Below are positions 9,486 through 17,823 of a stretch of DNA of 36,525 nt, in pieces (the stretch's first letter is position 1; each line of letters starts with the position of its first letter). A model generated the notes under the pieces. That model ran no database searches. It saw only the letters and a program-made list of their open reading frames with translations, and was not told where the DNA came from. The translations under genes were made by a program, and so were the position numbers. The stretch comes from Bacteriovoracaceae bacterium (GTDB taxonomy: Bacteria; Bdellovibrionota; Bacteriovoracia; Bacteriovoracales; Bacteriovoracaceae): NCBI GenBank assembly GCA_016786485.1, contig JAEUWD010000008.1:1-36525 (forward strand). Direction: 5' to 3'.

Positions 9486-9640
9486 AGCTTTACCTCTTTC
9501 TTCGAGCATGCAATTTTTTGATTATTAAGCCACATGCAAGCTATTGATTTAAATAAATCTCAATTCAAGTAATGGAACTTTTTGGCTTCATTTAGGAAAA
9601 AATAGACGAATTAGCCCCTGCTGGCCTAGAATAATGCTCT

Positions 9641-10597
9641 ATGAAAATTAGTGGTTTTACCTTTATTCGAAATGCTGACAAGCTTTATATCCCGGTCAAG
9701 GAATCGATTCTTTCTATCCTTCCGTTGGTAGATGAATTTGTTATCGCTATGGGCGAAAACGATGCGGATGATAAAACGGAAGAACTGATCCGAAGTATTA
9801 ATTCACCAAAAATCAAAATCGTTAACACGATTTGGCCAAAAGAAAAGTACGCTAAAAATACTATCTATGCTCAGCAAACCGATGTGGCCAAAGAGGCTTG
9901 CACCGGTGATTGGCTTTTCTATCTCCAAGGTGATGAAGCCATTCATGAAAATGATTTGAGCCAGATTAGAGCGGCTTGTGAAAAATACCACACAGACACT
10001 GAGGTTGAAGGGTTCTTATTCAAATACCGCCATTTCTGGGGTGATTACGAGCATTATCAAATTTCACACGGATGGTATCCGCGTGAAATTCGTATCATTC
10101 GTAATTTACCGAAGATTCATTCGTGGCGAGATGCTCAATCATTTCGCTATTACGAAGGTGCATTCAACGCCACTCAAGAAGATTACCTAACCAAAGAAGG
10201 GAATCGAAAACTTAAAGTGGTGGAGCTAGATGTTTATGTTTATCACTACGGGTGGGTGCGTCCGCCGGAAAAATTAAAAATTAAGCGGATTCAGTCGACG
10301 GGAACTTATCACGGTAAAGGTTCGACTCAACAACAGGATATCATCACGTCCAATTTTGATTACGGCCCGCTTTCGATGGTTGGTACTTTCAAAGCGACAC
10401 ATCCCAAAACGATGACGCAATGGATGAAGAAGATTCATTGGAAACATGAATTACAAATGACTGGTAAACCATCTAAAGATCGCACGCCTCATAAACACGA
10501 ACGACTCAAATACAAAATTCTCACTTTTATTGAACAAAATATTATTCACCGCCCTATGGGTGAATTTAAAAATTATAAAAAACTATGCAGAAAATAA
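9641..10597 (+). CDS. Glycosyltransferase family 2-like protein
   Basis: Probable GT-A fold inverting glycosyltransferase. It begins KISGFTFIRNADKLYIPVKESI, the N-terminal nucleotide-binding strand of a GT2 subgroup in which the classic PxYN is replaced by FIRN. DEFVIAMGENDADDKTEELI holds the DxxxD-like acids, and GDWLFYLQGDEAIHENDL takes the place of the usual D-x-D metal site, with Asp-Glu in GDEA. The C-terminal third is basic and fits a membrane-facing acceptor region. No ribosome site stands before the ATG. It is the first gene of a three-gene plus-strand run (with the next GT2 and FkbM genes) and overlaps the following gene by 13 bases. The sugar and acceptor are unknown. Confidence 0.85.
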   Translation: MKISGFTFIRNADKLYIPVKESILSILPLVDEFVIAMGENDADDKTEELIRSINSPKIKIVNTIWPKEKYAKNTIYAQQTDVAKEACTGDWLFYLQGDEAIHENDLSQIRAACEKYHTDTEVEGFLFKYRHFWGDYEHYQISHGWYPREIRIIRNLPKIHSWRDAQSFRYYEGAFNATQEDYLTKEGNRKLKVVELDVYVYHYGWVRPPEKLKIKRIQSTGTYHGKGSTQQQDIITSNFDYGPLSMVGTFKATHPKTMTQWMKKIHWKHELQMTGKPSKDRTPHKHERLKYKILTFIEQNIIHRPMGEFKNYKKLCRK

Positions 10598-11373
10598 CCG
10601 CCATCATCCCTACTTTCAATGAAGAAATTCATATCAAAGCCGCCATTGAGTCCGTTTTGTGGTGTGATGAAATTATCGTGGTGGATTCGTTTTCTACTGA
10701 TAAAACGGTTGAAATCGCGAAGTCTTTTTCCCAAGTCAAATTACTCCAGCGAGATTATCAATATTCTGCTTCTCAGAAAAATTGGACTATTCCTCAAGCT
10801 AAACATGAATGGATTTTTCTTTTGGATGCCGATGAAATTCCGACACCAAAATTGGTAGAGGAAATCAAAACCATTTTAAAAACTGGCACTCCTCATGCTG
10901 GTTTTTGGGTCTATCGCAATACTCATTTCATGGGCAAGGCCATTAAGTTTTCAGGCTGGCAATCCGATCGCGTGATAAGGCTTTTCAAGCGTGATGAATG
11001 TCGTTATCAAGATCTGAAAGTTCACGCGGAAATTGAATCCAAAGGTGAAATTTCAAAATTAAAAAATAAACTTATTCACTATACCTACAAAGATTTTAGT
11101 TCTTACTTAAAAAAAGCTGATCGTTATACCAATTGGGGGGCGATGGATCGCTTTACCAAGATGCAGAAAAAGAATCAGAAAATCGGCGTTTTCGAAATAA
11201 TAACCAAACCCGTTTTTCGCTTTTTAAGACACTACGTCCTGAAATTGGGAGTACTAGACGGAATACATGGCTTCGTCGTATCGTCTCTAGGTGCATACAA
11301 CGTCTTTATCCGCACCGTTAAAATATGGCGTTTACAAAATGGTGAAACACTAACAGATCCATTTAATAAATAA
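10585..11373 (+). CDS. Glycosyltransferase family 2, WaaE/KdtX-like LPS core transferase
   Basis: Short GT2 enzyme (262 residues) matching the LPS-core beta-1,4-glucosyltransferase type (WaaE/LgtF-like). It has ITAIIPTFNEEIHIKAAIES at the N terminus, CDEIIVVDSFSTDKTVEIA with the nucleotide-binding acids, the conserved SASQKNWTIPQAKHEW stretch, and FLLDADEIPTPKL with the D-x-D metal site (DAD). The C-terminal part has the basic HYTYKDFSSYLKKADRYTNWGA region common in this subgroup. Substrate assignment to glucose is by family similarity only. It overlaps the preceding GT2 gene by 13 bases and is followed 11 bases later by the FkbM methyltransferase gene, so all three are likely one transcript. 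Confidence 0.9.
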   Translation: MQKITAIIPTFNEEIHIKAAIESVLWCDEIIVVDSFSTDKTVEIAKSFSQVKLLQRDYQYSASQKNWTIPQAKHEWIFLLDADEIPTPKLVEEIKTILKTGTPHAGFWVYRNTHFMGKAIKFSGWQSDRVIRLFKRDECRYQDLKVHAEIESKGEISKLKNKLIHYTYKDFSSYLKKADRYTNWGAMDRFTKMQKKNQKIGVFEIITKPVFRFLRHYVLKLGVLDGIHGFVVSSLGAYNVFIRTVKIWRLQNGETLTDPFNK

Positions 11374-11384
11374 GGAAGTTCGGC

Positions 11385-12155
11385 ATGAAAAACCCTCGTC
11401 ATTTAAGACCACCTCTAACCTCAGCTCAAGGTTTTTTTTCGTATTACGCAAAAATGAAACAAAACGAAGGTGAGAAAATTACCTGTGTTCAGGTAGGTGC
11501 CAACGACGGGAAAAGTAATGATCCGATTTATCCATACTTACAACGTGGTGACTGGAAGGGCATTTTACTAGAGCCACAAGTGGATGTTTTTGAAAACGGC
11601 TTAAAGCAAACATATAAAGATCATAAAAATGTCATTTTAGAAAATGCGGCACTGGCAAAAAAATCAGGCGCTTTGCCATTTTACCGAATCGCGATTTCAA
11701 AAGCTCGTTGGGCCACAGGTCTTTCGTCATTTGATAAATCAACGCTTGAGCGACATATCGATATTGGCTACATTGAAGAAAAAGCCAAAGAAGATGGTAT
11801 AAAACTGCCAGAAAATAAAAAAGACCTGATTGAAACGGTGATGGTACCGACACTTACATTTGAAGATCTTTTAAAGAAACATCATGTTCAAAACTTTCAA
11901 TTATTATGTGTCGATACTGAAGGTTATGATTTTGAGATCATCAAACTTTTAGACTTTAATAAATTTAAACCAGAAGTTATCTTCTTCGAAAGTAAACACT
12001 TGTCTGATAGTGATTTCGTGGCGGCCCAAAAACTCTTAATCGAAAATGGTTACGAATTATTCTGGGAGAAAGGTGACACACTTGCGATTCGTTGCGAGTA
12101 CCCAGCGTACATGGCCCTTTATCACAAGATTCGCGCCATTATTAAAAAATTATAA
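11385..12155 (+). CDS. FkbM-family methyltransferase
   Basis: SAM-dependent O-methyltransferase of the FkbM type, often found in polysaccharide clusters where it methylates sugars. The SAM-binding start is CVQVGANDGKSNDPIYPYL (about residues 34-53), followed by GILLEPQVDVFENG with the acidic end of strand 2. The family-specific block LLCVDTEGYDFEIIKLLDF (about 168-186) contains the conserved DTEG. A good AAGGAAG ribosome site precedes the ATG. The last 6 bases overlap the 3' end of the convergent acyltransferase gene. The target sugar hydroxyl is unknown; neighbouring glycosyltransferases suggest a surface glycan. Confidence 0.9.
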   Translation: MKNPRHLRPPLTSAQGFFSYYAKMKQNEGEKITCVQVGANDGKSNDPIYPYLQRGDWKGILLEPQVDVFENGLKQTYKDHKNVILENAALAKKSGALPFYRIAISKARWATGLSSFDKSTLERHIDIGYIEEKAKEDGIKLPENKKDLIETVMVPTLTFEDLLKKHHVQNFQLLCVDTEGYDFEIIKLLDFNKFKPEVIFFESKHLSDSDFVAAQKLLIENGYELFWEKGDTLAIRCEYPAYMALYHKIRAIIKKL

Positions 12156-14078
12156 TTTCAGTTCTGGTGCTAATTCTGAAAAAATGAATTTATTGAATTC
12201 CACGCTCGGATGATCGTCATCAAAGTACATTGGAAAATTTTCCAGGTTATTTTGATAGAATTGATAACAATTTTTCACATCACAGGTGTAACGATCTAAA
12301 TCGATAAACTTTACATTTTCTAAATTACTAAAAACCTGTTGAACCAAAAATTGTTGCCTCTCATACTCTTCGACGGGAATCTGGCAGGCATTTTTCAATT
12401 TACATTTTCCAATATGATAAGGAAACTCTGGCAGCTGATTGAGGATAAAAATATTCTGCACACCTATCTCCATCAATTTATTAATTGTACTAATCAGCGA
12501 AGTTTTGAACTGCTGAATACTTTCTTCTTGATTAAATTTTGCATTAAAAAAGATCTTTTCATCAAATGGTGAAATGGGTTGAATTGACGTGTAATGTGAC
12601 CAACGTGCAGAAAGAACAACACTGATACTATTTTCGGGATGATCTTCTTTATATTTTTTTATAATTTTCAAGTTTTCAAGATTACGAATATTAAGATTCT
12701 TTGAAACGGTAACTCTTTGCTCAAAAAATATTTTAAGATCTAGTAATGGTGGCGTTTCTCTTTTTCCCATAAAAAGGAAATCTGAATCACTTGCTGTCGC
12801 CATTTTTTCAAAAAGATAACCAAATTCTCTAGCGTGACTATCTCCCCATAAAATTAATAATTTTTTATTTCCTGGAACGATATTTGTTTTAGCTCGGTAT
12901 CTTTCGTTAATTTTTGTATCGATTTCGCTTCCATATTTGTTTTTGTAGAAAAAATCGATTTTAGAAACGAACACACCCACGATGAGCATGAGTAACATAC
13001 CGCTTAGAAATATTTTTACGATTTGTGGGTTGGTATATTTTTCCCAAAATTGGCCATAACGGAAAGGCTTTTCCACCAAATGAAAACTGAATTCCGTTAA
13101 AGCAAAAGTCAGCACCAAGATAAATCCGATAGTTACATAAGATAAATGCGGTGTGGCTGAATTAATTAAGAAGAAGGCAATAATCGGATAGTGCCATAAA
13201 TATAAACTATACGAACGCTGACCAATCAGAACCATACACTTATTTTCAAGAAGTATGTTTAACCATGAAGTTTTTTGATTAAAATAAATAATAAATATGG
13301 TTAAACAGGTTGGCAGAATTGCCAGCGCACCAGGAAATCTAGTCAGTCTATCAAAAGCATAAACGCAAATTCCTAAAATTATGGCCGAAGCCAAAGGAAT
13401 AATTTGCACGCACCAAAAATGATTTTCGAAACTTGGTTTTTTATTTAAAGTAATATGGGCAAGCAATCCACCGCAAGCCAATTGCCATATTCGTGATTGG
13501 ACCGAAAAAAAAGCTTCGTTGACTTGAGCACTCATCAAGTAATATTCAGATAAGATGAAAGATAATAAAATTGAAAGTAAAATAAAACGTAAATGATTTT
13601 TTTTGAAAAAATAAAAAAGTAGACTCCAGTAAACATAAAACTGTTCTTCAACTGCCAGTGACCAAAAATGCAAAAGTGGCATTTCTTCCGATGGACCTGC
13701 AAAATATCCACCAATCGTTTTCTTAAAGAAAAAATTAGCAAAACCTAAGACTGAATATTTCACCGACTTAAAATAGTCGATCGATTCATGAGGTAGACCT
13801 AAATATAACCAAAAAATTGTAATAACGATGAGAACAAAAAAAATGGATGGAAACAATCTCTTAAAACGACGAGCATAAAAATCCCAAAGACTAAAGCTAT
13901 TCGTCTCTGCAATCTGTTCTAAAATATTTTTGGTGATCAAATAACCCGAAATAACAAAGAAAACATCCACTCCAATAAACCCACCTTTAAAAAAAGTAAG
14001 CTTAAGGTGAAATAAAATGACCGATAATACGGCAATAGCACGCAACCCATCGATATCATTTCGATATACTTTTGACAT
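12150..14078 (-). CDS. OafA/YrhL-type membrane acyltransferase with SGNH domain
   Basis: Two-part enzyme that O-acetylates surface polysaccharide. Residues 1 to about 370 form an acyltransferase-3 membrane domain with about ten hydrophobic segments. It opens with YRNDIDGLRAIAVLSVILFH (conserved R/D and H24) and contains FFVISGYLITKNI and FWSLAVEEQFYVYW. The C-terminal part is a periplasmic SGNH hydrolase-like domain with WGDSHA (about 411-415) as its Gly-Asp-Ser-His block, and D620-D-D-H623 near the end supplying the Asp/His of the catalytic triad. At 642 residues the length is normal for fused OafA-SGNH proteins. It is transcribed alone, divergent from rfbA (88 bases apart), and probably decorates the O-antigen or capsule made by neighbouring genes. 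Confidence 0.93.
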   Translation of the reverse strand: MSKVYRNDIDGLRAIAVLSVILFHLKLTFFKGGFIGVDVFFVISGYLITKNILEQIAETNSFSLWDFYARRFKRLFPSIFFVLIVITIFWLYLGLPHESIDYFKSVKYSVLGFANFFFKKTIGGYFAGPSEEMPLLHFWSLAVEEQFYVYWSLLFYFFKKNHLRFILLSILLSFILSEYYLMSAQVNEAFFSVQSRIWQLACGGLLAHITLNKKPSFENHFWCVQIIPLASAIILGICVYAFDRLTRFPGALAILPTCLTIFIIYFNQKTSWLNILLENKCMVLIGQRSYSLYLWHYPIIAFFLINSATPHLSYVTIGFILVLTFALTEFSFHLVEKPFRYGQFWEKYTNPQIVKIFLSGMLLMLIVGVFVSKIDFFYKNKYGSEIDTKINERYRAKTNIVPGNKKLLILWGDSHAREFGYLFEKMATASDSDFLFMGKRETPPLLDLKIFFEQRVTVSKNLNIRNLENLKIIKKYKEDHPENSISVVLSARWSHYTSIQPISPFDEKIFFNAKFNQEESIQQFKTSLISTINKLMEIGVQNIFILNQLPEFPYHIGKCKLKNACQIPVEEYERQQFLVQQVFSNLENVKFIDLDRYTCDVKNCYQFYQNNLENFPMYFDDDHPSVEFNKFIFSELAPELKL

Positions 14079-14092
14079 TTAGCAACCTTTAA

Positions 14093-14121
14093 TTGTCATA
14101 TTAGCAAGGATTAGGTATTTA
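14093..14121 (+). promoter_or_regulatory. Candidate sigma-70 promoter for the rfbA operon
   Basis: TTGTCA (14093-14098) and TATTTA (14116-14121) are separated by 17 bases and stand 45 bases before the rfbA start codon, in the only intergenic space upstream of the plus-strand rfbA run. The -35 matches the consensus in 5 of 6 positions; the -10 is weaker. Confidence 0.4.
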
Positions 14122-14166
14122 TCATACCAATTCAACTATTTTTAGGCTCAAATACAGGATCAAATT

Positions 14167-15039
14167 GTGACAAAAACAAAAGGTATTATTCTCGCTGGCG
14201 GTAGTGGTACTCGCCTTCACCCAATTACTAAGGCCACATCGAAACAGTTACTCCCTATCTACAACAAACCAATGATCTACTACCCTCTTTCCGTTTTGAT
14301 GCTAGCAGGGATTCGAGAAGTTCTGATCATTACAACTCCGGAAGATCAGGAGTCATTTAAACGAGTGCTTGGGGCCGGAAGTGATTTTGGAATTGAAATT
14401 GAATATAAAGTTCAACCACGCCCCGATGGTCTAGCGCAAGCCTTTATTTTAGGGGAAGAATTTATTGGTAAAGATAATGTCTGCTTAGTTTTAGGTGATA
14501 ATATTTTTTATGGTCAGGGCTTTACTCCTATTCTCCAAAGAGCTATTCAAAGAAAAAAAGGTGCCACCATTTTTGGTTACCCAGTGAAAGATCCAGAACG
14601 CTTTGGGGTGGTTGAATTTGACGAAAATCAAAAAGTACTCTCAATTGAAGAAAAGCCAAAAAAACCTCGCTCAAACCATGCTGCCACTGGACTTTATTTT
14701 TATGATAATCGGGTCGTACAAATCGCAAAAAATGTCAAACCATCTGTGCGTGGTGAATTAGAAATCACAAGTGTTAACCAAGCCTATCTCGATCTTGGTG
14801 AACTTCATGTCGAGCTTCTAGGTCGTGGATTTGCATGGCTAGATACCGGAACATATGAAAGCTTACTCGCAGCTTCACAGTTTGTTGAAACAATCGAAAA
14901 AAGACAAGGCTTCATGATTGCCTGCTTAGAGGAAATTGCTTATAGAAATCAGTGGATCAGCTCTGGCCAAGTTATGCGCCAAGCTGAATTATTACAAAAA
15001 AACGACTATGGTGTTTATCTTAAAAGTTTAATCCCATAG
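14167..15039 (+). CDS. rfbA: Glucose-1-phosphate thymidylyltransferase
   Basis: Makes dTDP-glucose from dTTP and glucose-1-phosphate, the first step to dTDP-deoxysugars. All hallmarks are present: [20 protein letters not shown] (nucleotide binding, about residues 8-27), [36 protein letters not shown] (metal-binding Asp), [10 protein letters not shown], and the C-terminal [14 protein letters not shown]. At 290 residues it is the exact family size. The start is GTG, with AGGA 8 bases upstream; no ATG is available nearby. It begins the run rfbA, Fuc4NAc transferase, wecE, GNAT. The matching dehydratase rfbB lies on the opposite strand at 20090-21058. Confidence 0.97.
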   Translation: MTKTKGIILAGGSGTRLHPITKATSKQLLPIYNKPMIYYPLSVLMLAGIREVLIITTPEDQESFKRVLGAGSDFGIEIEYKVQPRPDGLAQAFILGEEFIGKDNVCLVLGDNIFYGQGFTPILQRAIQRKKGATIFGYPVKDPERFGVVEFDENQKVLSIEEKPKKPRSNHAATGLYFYDNRVVQIAKNVKPSVRGELEITSVNQAYLDLGELHVELLGRGFAWLDTGTYESLLAASQFVETIEKRQGFMIACLEEIAYRNQWISSGQVMRQAELLQKNDYGVYLKSLIP

Positions 15040-15046
15040 GAACTTA

Positions 15047-16105
15047 ATGATTTTACATATTGCACCTATTGAAAAATTCATGCCAAGTTATGTCGCATTT
15101 ATTGACACTCATTTTAACTCAAGCGACCACTACTATATTTTTTGGGGATATAAAAAAAAATTTCTCCCTCCAAAACGTAAACAAACCCTTGTTTTAATCG
15201 GCTCGATTTCCTATTACCTACATTTTTTAAAAATCTTTTATTGGTGCTTTAAAGCAAAAAAAATTATTCTTCACGGCCTTTCCAGCAATAAATTCATCCG
15301 TTTTTTTTATTTTTATAAAGGTTTCGCAAAAAAATGCTACTGGTGTATTTGGGGTGGCGAACTTTATTCTTATAAATTTACTAAAAAATCCCTAAGTTTT
15401 AAATTAAATGAATTTTTTAAACGTAAAGCGATACAACAATTTGGAAATCTAGTTACCTACATAAAAGGTGATGTTGAGTTGGCACAAAAATGGTTTGGGG
15501 CCAAAGGCAAATGGCATCCGTGCCTTGGATATACGAGTAATATCTATCAACCAAATAACAATCATATCTCGAAAGCTTCAAATTCGAATAAAACTTATAT
15601 TATGATTGGCAATGCCGCGTCTAAAATGTGCAAACACCTTGAAGTCTTGGATAAAATTAAACAAATTGAAAATCAGAATATTCATTTATTTATTCCTCTT
15701 TCTTACGGAGATCAGAAATACGCAAAAGAAGTTCAAGCATATGCGATACAACTCTTTGGTAGTAATTGCGTGGATTGCCTATTAGATTTTTTACCATTAA
15801 ATGAATATCTTGATAAAATTTCAATGATTGATATCGCTATTTTTGCCCATGAAAGGCAACAAGGGATGGGAAATATCATTAACCTTCTTGGTATGGGTAA
15901 AAAAGTTTATATAGATGATTCAATCACTTCATGGGATCACTTAAAGAGCTTGAACTTAGACGTGTATTCATGGCATAAATTTGATTTAAATAAGCTTACT
16001 GAATATCAAGCGAAGAGAAATTCTGAAATCATTCAAGAATTCTTTACAGCTCAAGTACTAATGAAACAATGGAAAGGAATTTTTTTACATGATCCCCTTC
16101 AATAA
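15047..16105 (+). CDS. WecF-like TDP-Fuc4NAc:lipid-linked glycan Fuc4NAc transferase (GT56)
   Basis: Resembles the 4-acetamido-4,6-dideoxygalactose transferase WecF/RffT of enterobacterial common antigen. It starts MILHIAPIEKFMPSYVAFID, and the region ILHGLSSNKFIRFFYFYKGF...CYWCIWGGELYSYK contains the W-G-G-E block of that family. Later stretches NAASKMCKHLEVLDKI, FIPLSYGDQKYAKEVQ and ERQQGMGNIINLLGMGKKVYI also fit GT56. Length 352 is close to the E. coli protein. The neighbours rfbA (7 bases upstream) and wecE (17-base overlap downstream) make the proposed TDP-Fuc4NAc donor pathway and support the call strongly. AGGA precedes the ATG. The acceptor here need not be the enterobacterial one, since wecA, wecB, wecC and wecG are not in the window. 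Confidence 0.85.
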   Translation: MILHIAPIEKFMPSYVAFIDTHFNSSDHYYIFWGYKKKFLPPKRKQTLVLIGSISYYLHFLKIFYWCFKAKKIILHGLSSNKFIRFFYFYKGFAKKCYWCIWGGELYSYKFTKKSLSFKLNEFFKRKAIQQFGNLVTYIKGDVELAQKWFGAKGKWHPCLGYTSNIYQPNNNHISKASNSNKTYIMIGNAASKMCKHLEVLDKIKQIENQNIHLFIPLSYGDQKYAKEVQAYAIQLFGSNCVDCLLDFLPLNEYLDKISMIDIAIFAHERQQGMGNIINLLGMGKKVYIDDSITSWDHLKSLNLDVYSWHKFDLNKLTEYQAKRNSEIIQEFFTAQVLMKQWKGIFLHDPLQ

Positions 16106-17222
16106 AGCATCTGTAACTGACCGAGAAGAAAAGTATGTCCTCGAAGCACTGAGAAGTAGTAAGTTGTGTGGTGATGGTCCGTTTACCAAAAAGTGCCATC
16201 AATGGTTCGAGCAAAAACTAAACTGCCCTAAAGCACTTTTGACTCCTTCATGTACGCATTCTTTAGAAATGGCAGCCATTCTGATTGATCTCAAACCTGG
16301 CGATGAGGTTATCATGCCTAGCTTTACCTTCGTCAGTACAGCGAACGCATTTGTTTTAAGGGGTGCTAAAATTGTTTTCGTTGATATTAGACCTGATACG
16401 ATGAATATCGACGAAAAGCTTATCGAAGCAGCTATCACGCAAAAAACTAGGGCCATAGTACCTGTGCACTATGCTGGCGTTGCCTGCGAAATGGATGAAA
16501 TCAATCGAATTGCCAAAAAACATCATCTTTATGTTATTGAAGATGCGGCCCAAGGTATGATGAGTACATATAAAGGCAAAGCACTTGGTACACTTGGTGA
16601 TATCGGTGCATACAGCTTCCATGAAACAAAAAACTATACCAGTGGCGGCGAAGGCGGCCTTACAATAATCAATAATCCAGAATTCGCTCACCGTGCGGAA
16701 ATTATTCGAGAAAAAGGAACCAATCGCAGCCAATTTTTCAGAGGTATGGTTGATAAATACTCGTGGGTTGATATTGGTAGTAGCTACCTACCAAGCGAAA
16801 TTCAAGCCGCTTTTTTATATGCACAGCTTGAAAGATCTGAAGAGATTAATCGTAATCGACTCCAAACATGGAACGAATATTATACGAATCTAGAACCCCT
16901 TCAGCAGAAAGGTTATATCGAGCTTCCTGTAGTTCCTGAAAACTGCCAGCATAATGCCCATATGTTTTATTTAAAAGTCGAAAATCTTGAAACTAGAACC
17001 AAGCTTATTAATGTACTAAAAGAAAATGGAATTTCAGCCGCTTTTCATTATGTTCCTCTTCACTCTTCATCGGCTGGCACTGCTTTATCTCGTTTTTATG
17101 GCCAAGATAAATATACGACTAGTGAAAGTGAGCGAATTTTAAGGATGCCAATCTGGACCGGACTTAATGAAGAAAATCAGCTTAAACAAATATTCAAGAC
17201 ACTAAATTCTTTCTTTGGTTAA
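16089..17222 (+). CDS. wecE: dTDP-4-amino-4,6-dideoxygalactose transaminase
   Basis: PLP-dependent sugar aminotransferase of the DegT/DnrJ/EryC1 class that turns dTDP-4-keto-6-deoxyglucose into dTDP-4-amino-4,6-dideoxygalactose. Similarity to E. coli WecE (RffA), as I remember that sequence, is striking along its length: MIPFN start, SSKLCGDGPFTKKC, LLTPSCTHSLEMAA, IMPSFTFVSTANAFVLRGAK, IVPVHYAGVACEMD, EDAAQGMMSTYKGKALGT, SFHETKNYTSGGEGG and REKGTNRSQFFRG. K181 (in HETKN) is the PLP Schiff-base lysine. Length 377 matches. It overlaps the WecF-like gene by 17 bases, with AAAGGAA upstream. This assigns the amino sugar as Fuc4N rather than Qui3N or Qui4N, by homology. Confidence 0.95.
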   Translation: MIPFNKASVTDREEKYVLEALRSSKLCGDGPFTKKCHQWFEQKLNCPKALLTPSCTHSLEMAAILIDLKPGDEVIMPSFTFVSTANAFVLRGAKIVFVDIRPDTMNIDEKLIEAAITQKTRAIVPVHYAGVACEMDEINRIAKKHHLYVIEDAAQGMMSTYKGKALGTLGDIGAYSFHETKNYTSGGEGGLTIINNPEFAHRAEIIREKGTNRSQFFRGMVDKYSWVDIGSSYLPSEIQAAFLYAQLERSEEINRNRLQTWNEYYTNLEPLQQKGYIELPVVPENCQHNAHMFYLKVENLETRTKLINVLKENGISAAFHYVPLHSSSAGTALSRFYGQDKYTTSESERILRMPIWTGLNEENQLKQIFKTLNSFFG

Positions 17223-17223
17223 C

Positions 17224-17808
17224 ATGTTAGATAAATTAGAAAAAATTGAAATCTTAAAAAATGAAAATCATATTTTGATAAAAACAGGCTCTATTGAACT
17301 CAAAACAATTAATCGTAATGACATCGAAATGATAAGACATTGGCGTAATTTACCACATGTTAGAACACAGATGATTTATCAAAACAGTATTACCGAAGAA
17401 GAACAAATTGCGTGGTTTAATAAACTCGATATAACAAAGAACTATTATTTTATTATTTCTCATAAGAAGCAAGACATTGGATTAGTTAATCTAAAAAATA
17501 TTGAAAAAAAAGACCATAGTGCAGAGTATGGTTTGTTTATAGGTGAAATAAGTGCACTAAATTCAGGTATTGGTTTGGTTATCGCATTTCTTATTAATCA
17601 CTTTGCCTTTAGTTTTCTTGAATTAGATAAAGTATACGCGACTGTTTTAAAGAGTAACAAAACTGCTAGAAAAATGAATGAGATGCTTGGCTTTAAAGCT
17701 CTTGAAGATAAGCTAGATTTTGAAACTTTAACAACTTCAAAAGAAGAATTTTACGCTTCAAGCAAAAGACTAAGCACTTTTATCAAGGCTTTTCAAAAAA
17801 TAAATTAG
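17224..17808 (+). CDS. GNAT-family N-acetyltransferase, probable sugar N-acyltransferase
   Basis: RimJ/RimL/PseH-like GNAT fold: IELKTINRNDIEMIRHWRN at the start of the domain, then the acetyl-CoA-binding region around GIGLVIAFLINHFAFSFLELDK and the C-terminal NKTARKMNEMLGFKAL, a classic GNAT motif-B ending. It directly follows wecE, so it probably N-acetylates (or N-acylates) dTDP-Fuc4N, the step done by WecD in enterobacteria. It looks closer to the PseH type than to WecD, which would make it a functional replacement; that is inference. The start is uncertain: the ATG at 17224 lies one base after the wecE stop, while a TTG at 17215 overlaps it by 8 bases. Neither has a clear ribosome site. 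Confidence 0.85.
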   Translation: MLDKLEKIEILKNENHILIKTGSIELKTINRNDIEMIRHWRNLPHVRTQMIYQNSITEEEQIAWFNKLDITKNYYFIISHKKQDIGLVNLKNIEKKDHSAEYGLFIGEISALNSGIGLVIAFLINHFAFSFLELDKVYATVLKSNKTARKMNEMLGFKALEDKLDFETLTTSKEEFYASSKRLSTFIKAFQKIN

Positions 17809-17823
17809 TTACAAATAAAAAAA

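Noticed and set aside
16356-16733. 125-codon open frame on the minus strand within wecE, and similar long antisense frames (7192-7587, 32443-32757)
   Set aside because: They run opposite to strongly supported genes, have no ribosome sites and resemble no family; they are by-products of codon use in the real genes.
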